NCBI GenBank assembly: GCA_036023115.1
Contig: JAYKKT010000048.1
Location: 7,792,001 to 7,856,000, forward strand
DNA from: Brasenia schreberi
Lineage: Eukaryota; Streptophyta; Magnoliopsida; Nymphaeales; Cabombaceae
Direction of reading: 5' to 3'
DNA: 64,000 nt
Shown: positions 57,716-64,000 of the stretch, in pieces
How positions within the stretch are numbered: position 1 is the stretch's first letter
Layout of the letters: each line of letters starts with the position of its first letter
Position numbers and translations under genes: made by a program
The notes under the pieces: generated by a model
Databases searched by the model: none
The model's input: the letters and a program-made list of their open reading frames with translations, nothing else
What the model was told of the DNA's origin: nothing

Positions 57716-57910
57716 GCTAGGGATGGCAATGGGGCAGGTCGGGTGATGGGCATACCCATACTCAGCAGTCAGCTCCATACGGAACCTCAATCTTGTGCAT
57801 CGTACCTGCCCTTCTACGGCAGGGACAGATATGGAGCACAAAATTGGGGTTCGGGTATGGGGCCAAATAGTGTTGGGTCTTTTTCCGCAGATGATTGTGT
57901 AGGTATGGGT
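57716..57910 (+). mobile_element. Fragment with hAT-MITE-like terminus
   Basis: GCTAGGGATGGCAATGGGGC followed by GGTCGGGT and GGGTATGGGGCC wording is typical of non-autonomous hAT-like repeats in plants. The same terminus occurs inverted at 26312-26330. The second end was not found. Confidence 0.5.
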
Positions 57911-58045
57911 TGCCTCATAGCCCAATGCCAACTCAAAGAATATTTTAAAAATTAATAGCGCTCTTAATCAAGATCCAAACAAACAGAAATCTAAACAAAA
58001 TAACTGAAAACTTTATGCAATTGAAATTTTGAAAATTGAATACGA

Positions 58046-58095
<50 letters not shown>

Positions 58096-59082
58096 CAAAA
58101 TGTCTAACATGCTTGTTATGTACTTACACCATGTCCTTAAAAAATCTCAATCATTCATCTCTTGAGTTCAAAAGTTAAAAAACAAAAACCTCATATACTT
58201 TTCCAGATATACTTATTCACATATGTATCTTTTTCTTCTAAACTCAACCATCCATCTTTCGATGAAATTTTGAAGGATATGTAAGAATATAAAGTGGCAA
58301 GCATATTATATATATATATCACGGTGGATATAGGTTTATACTTCTTATCCTGTACCACCCCATTCAGGTCGGATTGGGTTGAGCCCCCATGGATCAGGTC
58401 AATATTTTCATACCTACATTCAGCTAGTGGCTTGGCTTGGCTCATCATGAGCTCAATTGTGTTGACTTCTGAACTAAACAAGCTGATTACAAGCTGTCTC
58501 CGTAGTCTACGCAAAAATGAACATGTACACGAACAGTGATTGTCCAACGGCTTGGTTCAAATATGCAAGCTTTTCAATTTTTATGTACTTATATGCCAGA
58601 AGACCATTTTAACCGAACTATAAATGTCATTTTCCAAGTTTATTATGAAATAATGCTAATGAAAATCATACACTAAATGGTTCTTTTTAACGCATGTAAT
58701 CTAACTCGGCTCATATTCGGTCCATCCACAGCTCACTTAAATGAGCTGACAAGCCGCCATAAGAAGATTTTGAGTTTAGATTAACAGCCATCAAAATACC
58801 CTGTTCCGTTAGTTCAGCTCATTTATCAACCCTAGGCCGAACTCTTACTCCAACTCCATCTTGTGGTCTTTCGCTCGTGGAGGGAGACCCTTAAGCTCGT
58901 TTTCATGGTGTTCACCTCAATTTATGTGTGTGTGTGTGAGAGAGAGTGAGAGAGGCACCTCCATTAGTGGACCGCATCCATCTCCCGCAAGTAGAAGGGA
59001 ACTTTTGAAGACAGCCTGAACTGTCTTGTTTTAATCCAGTGACAACAAACAAATAACTCTGCAGGCTGAACATGGAAGACTA
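57911..59082. other. Intergenic with microsatellites and repeat scraps
   Basis: (CT)n-(CA)n-(TA)n at about 58045-58095. GAGCTGA/AGCTCA-rich text at 58440-58830 resembles that at 13745-13800. (GT)n-(GA)n near 58925. No gene recognised. Confidence 0.5.
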
Positions 59083-59190
59083 AAATAGCTCACCTGTCCA
59101 GGGGGTCGACTCTCAAGTCGAAGGTCATGAGCCCGACACCCAAGTCATGCATCCGGCTTCGACGTCTCCTTTTTAACAACAAAAAAAAGA
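59083..59190 (+). mobile_element. tRNA-derived SINE-like element, copy 7
   Basis: ATAGCTCACCTGTCCAGGGG (A-box-like), AAGGTCATGAGCCCGACACC (B-box-like) and the ending GGCTTCGACGTCTCC then AACAACAAAAAAAAG. Confidence 0.65.
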
Positions 59191-59364
59191 TACAATTCTG
59201 AAGATATCATCAACATGGAAAACTTATCCTCAACATGAAGCTGAACTTAACATTCCAGAGCTTCGACGTCTCCATTTTACCAACAAAAAAAAGAAACAAT
59301 TCTGAAGATATCATCAACATGGAAAACTTATCCTCAACATGAAGCTGAACTTAACATTCCAGAG
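59157..59364 (+). repeat. 104-bp tandem duplication containing a SINE end
   Basis: CTTCGACGTCTCC to TAACATTCCAGAG at 59157-59260 is repeated at 59261-59364 with only a few differences. The left part of the unit is the SINE 3' end. Confidence 0.9.
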
Positions 59365-59431
59365 CAAATTAAGATGCTCAAATAGTTTACAACAAACCTT
59401 CATCCTTCAGTGCAACAAAGAGGTATGACGT

Positions 59432-59667
59432 TTACGACCAGCCAAGGACATAGTCAAGAATGTAGACCAACACTAGCGACAACGGGTACAAGAGATATGC
59501 AATAGAAGATGTCCAAAGTGGGAAAGTAGTGCGGAAGCTCGCGAAAAGGCCCATTATTATCACGACAACGAGAATGACGAGTACCTCAGCTGAGAAATTC
59601 CATGTTAAACCTCGAATAGATACAAGGGCTAAGAAGACGGCCAAACACAAGATGTTGTTCATGGTAA
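59432..59667 (-). pseudogene. Solitary last exon of an NCL-type Na+/Ca2+ exchanger
   Basis: After an acceptor GATCTATGGCGCAG the exon reads (V)TMNNILCLAVFLALVSIRG, LTWNFSAEVLVILVV, GLFASFRTTFPLWTSS, YLLYPLSLVLVYILDY and VLGWS, then stops. This is the C-terminal membrane end of plant NCL proteins (EF-hand Na+/Ca2+ exchanger-like, endomembrane or plasma membrane). The protein should begin far upstream with two exchanger repeats and EF hands. On the minus strand to 62 kb I found neither EF-hand loops nor exchanger motifs, only repeats and unrelated text. The exon itself has no damage over 78 codons, so the break may be recent, or the rest may lie beyond an insertion outside the window. Confidence 0.7.
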
Positions 59668-60007
59668 CTGCGCCATAGATCAGCAACATAGGCATCAATG
59701 TCAAGTGCTCGCAGTCGCAGCTATAGGGCTTTAAATTTCTTGCGAGAAACAAAAAGATCCACATCATGGAGATGTATGTCTCCACAAAATCTATGAAGTG
59801 GAAAGCAAGGCAAATTGCAAGCTAGAAAAAACTAGAGAACATCATCCAATGAAGCTGCTTTTGGAACAGAACGCCAGTCTAGATCAAGAAATTAGTTATA
59901 ATTTTAACAACGGCAAATTGTAAAAAGCTAGTAAATACCAAGAAAAGGTCGTAAGCAGCTACCTTGTTGCTCTCTATAAAACAGGGCTGTCAGAAGAGGG
60001 CAAGATT

Positions 60008-60279
60008 CAGCAATTTCAAAAATACAAGACATGCCAACAAAAAGAAACACCAAACAAAACCAAGCTTTTTCTTACACTTTGTGGGGTAAGCTACATGGAT
60101 TCTTAGTTGCCGTAGAGCTTGATCATGTGCCATACTAACATTCAACAATTGCAAAGATAAAAGACATGTCAACAAAAAAGAAACACAAAACAAAACCAAG
60201 CTTTTTCTTACACTTTGTGGGGGCAAGCTACATGGATTCTTAGTTGCCATAGAGCTTGATCATGTGCCATACTAACATT
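60008..60279. repeat. 135-bp tandem duplication
   Basis: The block 60008-60142 (AGCTTTTTCTTACACTTTGT, GGGGTAAGCTACATGGATTC and on) recurs at 60143-60279, about 90 percent alike by eye. The sequence reads like the 3' end of a LINE or SINE on the minus strand. Confidence 0.85.
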
Positions 60280-62089
60280 TAACTCCATAAAAGTAAGATC
60301 ATGCTTTCTCTTTTTGTAACCCTTTGACCATGAACACGATATCATCATAATGTGGCTCATGGACTCGGCATCGATAAACAGAGAGAGTCAAGGACTCCAT
60401 CGCTTGCAATGCCAATCAAAGGAAATATTATAACTATGAAGAGAAGGGTGGAAGCCCCAAGGCATGTGAAGAGATCCTTGGCAAGCTATCAATAGCAGTA
60501 AACCATCACCCCCTTTTGAAACAAGAGTACCCTGAAGCCTGAAGCTTACTTATAGACAATACTCGAAGGATAGTCAACTTTGTACAAGTGATTAATGAAT
60601 ATATTATGGCCATGAAGATTAGAAAGGAGGAGTGGAGGATTGGCATTACAATGTTGTTCCTCGTACAACCTCCAAGACTATGGCTGACCCATGATAGGCA
60701 GGCAGTCTAATGGTCAACACAGAGGCACATCAAACTCACATCTTTTGCATTCCCTCCGAGTGTAAGTCGTGAACCGTAGTATTAATAGGGACCTCCAATT
60801 ACACATAAGAGGCCAAGAACAAGCCTAGTGGCCAACATCGCTTATGCGAATTGTAGCACAAAAAAATGGAGTACTTGCTAGAAGTATCATGTCAGTCGCT
60901 CCAAGGAAGTGTGCATAAGCTCTAATCGTGTCAGTTGCACCAATTGGCAGCAAACAAGCTCTCTTCGTGCTGATCTCTCCAATGAACTATGCACCTCATG
61001 TATCGAGGCACATAGTCGCTCTAATGGACTACACATCAAGTCTCTTCTTGGACACAACTGCTGAGACCAAGCCTAGTGTACAACATCAGTTCCGACTCCC
61101 TTGAGGCTGGCAAGGAGCCCTAATGTACAACACCAAATCCGATGTCCTCGAGACAAGAGAAGGGTCATCATGTAGATTCCAACCATGACTCAAGGCATGA
61201 TTCATTAGCACAACCAAAAGGGATCTTTCAATGTGTTAGGCGTGATTTATTAGCACAACCAAAAGGGATCTTTCGATAACACATAAGTCAAGACAGGTAG
61301 TGTGTGATAAACTGACTCCAACCCAGCATGAATCGTAGCACCCACGAGTTGGAAGAACCAACACCAAGCATATCGGCATACCCACGCAACAAAGTGCCAA
61401 CTTCATGGATAAAGCCCAGTGACACGAGCATACGTCATACCACTATTCGACCTCCAGTGGCCACTTTCGGTGATGTGGGCACCACCTCACAGTGCCAAGT
61501 TTATAGACGATGCCTCATGACTAGAACAAATCTTATCAGGAATATCAAACCTCAATGGTTGTTTTCGAGAAAACAAGGTAACACCCCCTCGATCCAATAT
61601 AGAGTGCAAAGTTCACGGATGAAACTCCTTGATCGCAACGAACCTTAAGTGGGTCATGCGACCTTGATGGCCACCTTTGGGGATGTAGGGTACCACCTCC
61701 TCGACAATCTAACATGAGTTCAAAGATAAGGTTGTTGTGTTCGATAGTCCACTCTAACAATACCAAGACCCAAAACGACCCTCCAACAATCATGATATCA
61801 AGTGACAACACAAGCTCGAGACATCATTTTCCAAACCCTCTGACATTATCTGGGTCATGTGGAAAGAAATTTTGAGTTACCTTGAGTGGAAGTGGGAGTG
61901 TAGCTGGTTGAATATGAAGACTTTCACACAAATTAACAGATGGGAATGACAGGGACAAATTCACAAATTGGGGGTAGGCTCCCTTCTTAGCAGCCGCAGC
62001 CTCCCTCTCATCTTATTCCAACGTTAAACCCTAATGAACATGCTTAGGGTTTTATATAACAAATGTTTTAACTTAAATAACACAATTGC
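60280..62089. other. Unidentified, repeat-like segment
   Basis: Less AT-rich than its surroundings. Includes a 45-bp tandem repeat (TTAGCACAACCAAAAGGGAT at 61193-61280) and related phrases such as GGCCACTTTCGGTGATGTGG versus GGCCACCTTTGGGGATGTAG about 200 bp apart. I found no protein match on either strand. Possibly the interior of an unknown element. Confidence 0.4.
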
Positions 62090-64000
62090 CCTTAGTTAAT
62101 GATACTAAAGAGACCCTATTCCCTGATCCATTGGGATTTTTCTCTAATAAAATGACAATCTATCTCAATGTGTTTGATCCTCTTGTTGACTTTCTATTAG
62201 CTTTGGAATATGCCCAATCAACATCAGAATAAATCTCTATATCAACTGATGAATGTGGAGCATATAGTAAACCATAGGTAATAGATGATTTCAAGTATCT
62301 GATTATATAAAACACTGTACTCATGTGATGTTTAAATGGAGAATGCATCCATCTACTAACATATCCGACTGTAAAACTCATATTTGGTCTTGTGATAGTA
62401 ACATATATTAGTTTTCCTACCGATCGCTGATATCTACCAACATATTCATATGGTTCAGTTGAATTATCATTTTCTTCCTTCAGAATTTCAATTGGAGTAG
62501 AACATATCTGACAATCCTCCATTTTAGTTTCTTTCAATAAATCTAGAATGTATTTTCTTTGACTTAAGAATAGACAATCTTTACTTTAAATTATTTCAAT
62601 TCCCAAGAAATAATGTAATCTGCCCAAGTCCTTTAAGTTAAGTAATGCACTTAGTTGTTTTCTCAGAATAGCTATGCCTTCTGTATTGTCACTTGTAATG
62701 ATGATGCCATCTACATATACCAATAGTAAGATGGTTTTCTTCTCTTGATTAATAAATAGTGTATGATCACTGACACATCATTTGAAGCCCAAACTCACAA
62801 TACCGCCACTAAATTTATCAAACCATACTCATGAAAATTATTTTAAAACATAAATTGATTTCTTTAGTTTACATACTTTGTTTAGCTTTTATCCATGGTC
62901 ATACTTAGGTGGTAGGTCCATGTAAATATCTTTCATAAGGTCTCCCTTAAGAAATGTATTTTTCACATTCAACTGCCATAAGTTCTATCCTTTATTGACA
63001 ATTACACTTAAGATAATTCTAATAGTGTTCATTTTTGTTATCGGTGCAAAAGTTTCTATATAGTCAATACCATATAATTGACTGTAACCCTTAGTCACTA
63101 ATCTCGCTTTGTATCTTTCTATATTTTCATTAGCTTTATACTTTACTGAATACACCCATTTGCATCCCACTGTTTTCCTCTCTGGTGATAAATCAACAAG
63201 TTTACATGTGTTGTTTTGTACTAACAATGTAATTTCTTCTTTCATTGCTACCCTCCACTTTAACTATTGTTTTGTTTCTCCAAATATTTTGGAAATATAA
63301 GTATTATCTGCATTCATCACAAACAACTGATACTCTTTTAGATAATTAGTATATGAGACAATTTTTTGTAAGTAATATATTGCAGTTTCACGTTTTTCTT
63401 TCCAAAGAGCAATAGGCAAATAATTGAGTTTAATACTAGAATCTTGAGAAGTTACTTGAGGAGGAGTCAAATTTGATTTAGGGTGAGAATCTTGATTCAG
63501 AGTAATAGACTGATGCGAGAGGAAGGCCTTTCTCTTACCTTTAGTATAAACTTGTCATTTTTTTTCTAGATGAGGGTGCATCTCCTCTTCTTCTCTTTCA
63601 GGCTCTGGTTGATTTTAAAGTAATGAAAGTGGTATCACATTAGGTGAATAAACATATGATGATTGATTTGACTGTTTACTATAAAATGGTGTATCTTCAT
63701 AAAAAGTAGTATCTATCGTAACATATGACTTTCTTTCGATAGAATCATAGCATTTATACTCCTTTTAAGTAGTAGAATATCTCAAAAAATGCATTTCAGA
63801 GCTCGAGCATCTAATTTATCTCTCATCTTACAATATATATGAACAAAACAAGTACACCCAAACACTTTTGGAAGTAAATGAAATTGTTTATGGGAAGGAC
63901 ATAAGGAATGAAATGGAGTATTACTATTAAGAACTCTGTTTGGCATACGGTTGATGAGATATACAACTGTTAAAACTGTTTCACCCAAATAAACTTTTGG
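62090..64000 (-). mobile_element. Degenerate Ty1/copia element, runs off the window
   Basis: Read right to left. Integrase C-terminal part at 63782-63988 (YLINRMPNRVLN, KVFGCTCFVHI). Reverse transcriptase start at 62985-63245 ([36 protein letters not shown]). Palm motif YVDG at 62706-62717 where copia has YVDD. LGRLHYFLGIEI, then SVGKLIYVTITRPN and the RNase H part VDIEIYSDVDWA to 62160, trailing off in IEIDCHFIREK near 62125. Several stops and shifts break it. No LTR recognised. Confidence 0.88.

Overview
The window is nuclear DNA of a flowering plant. The evidence is GT-AG introns throughout, plant-specific gene families (PYL abscisic-acid receptor, MORF organelle RNA-editing factor, class II DAD1-like phospholipase A1), plant-type RTE LINEs, Ty1/copia remnants, tRNA-derived SINE-like repeats and abundant (AT)n and (GA)n microsatellites. 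I cannot name the species.

Four genes look intact or nearly so. (1) A PYL8/9-type ABA receptor on the minus strand (17013-20087, 3 exons, 186 aa). (2) Gamma-tubulin on the plus strand (27807-35470, 11 exons, 474 aa, with one GC-AG intron). (3) A MORF8/RIP1-like RNA-editing factor on the plus strand (45603-49404, 4 exons), whose repetitive C-terminus carries an apparent 1-base frameshift. (4) A phospholipase A1-II-like lipase on the minus strand (54441-55977, 2 exons, 400 aa). All exon junctions were set by hand from splice signals and reading phase, and the phases add up.

Four further loci are gene remnants. An alpha/beta hydrolase of the KANL3/TEX30 type lies at 304-2803 (minus). An FTSH11-like protease at 5407-9786 (plus) keeps its N-terminal exons and last exon but has lost the whole AAA+/protease core. 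A solitary DCP1-like first exon lies at 11911-12039 (minus), and a solitary last exon of an NCL-type Na+/Ca2+ exchanger at 59432-59667 (minus).

The rest is mobile-element derived. A mostly complete but dead RTE LINE lies at 50590-53434. Short 3' fragments of the same family are scattered elsewhere, three of them with recognisable target-site duplications, and one of these sits at the start of a tandem array at 3566-4480. Degenerate copia elements lie at 37690-40430 (minus), 40640-42110 (plus) and 62090-64000 (minus, running off the window). There is also a SINE-like family with A and B boxes, a TIR element family rich in GGAACC/GGTTCC, several fold-back structures, minisatellites and local duplications.

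The genes share no obvious pathway; this is an ordinary gene-poor plant region. I saw no CRISPR array, rRNA, intact tRNA gene or prokaryote-like system. The most notable points are the MORF frameshift in a homogenised repeat, the core-deleted FTSH11 locus, the LINE-associated tandem array, the GC-AG intron in gamma-tubulin, and the SINE and TIR repeat families.
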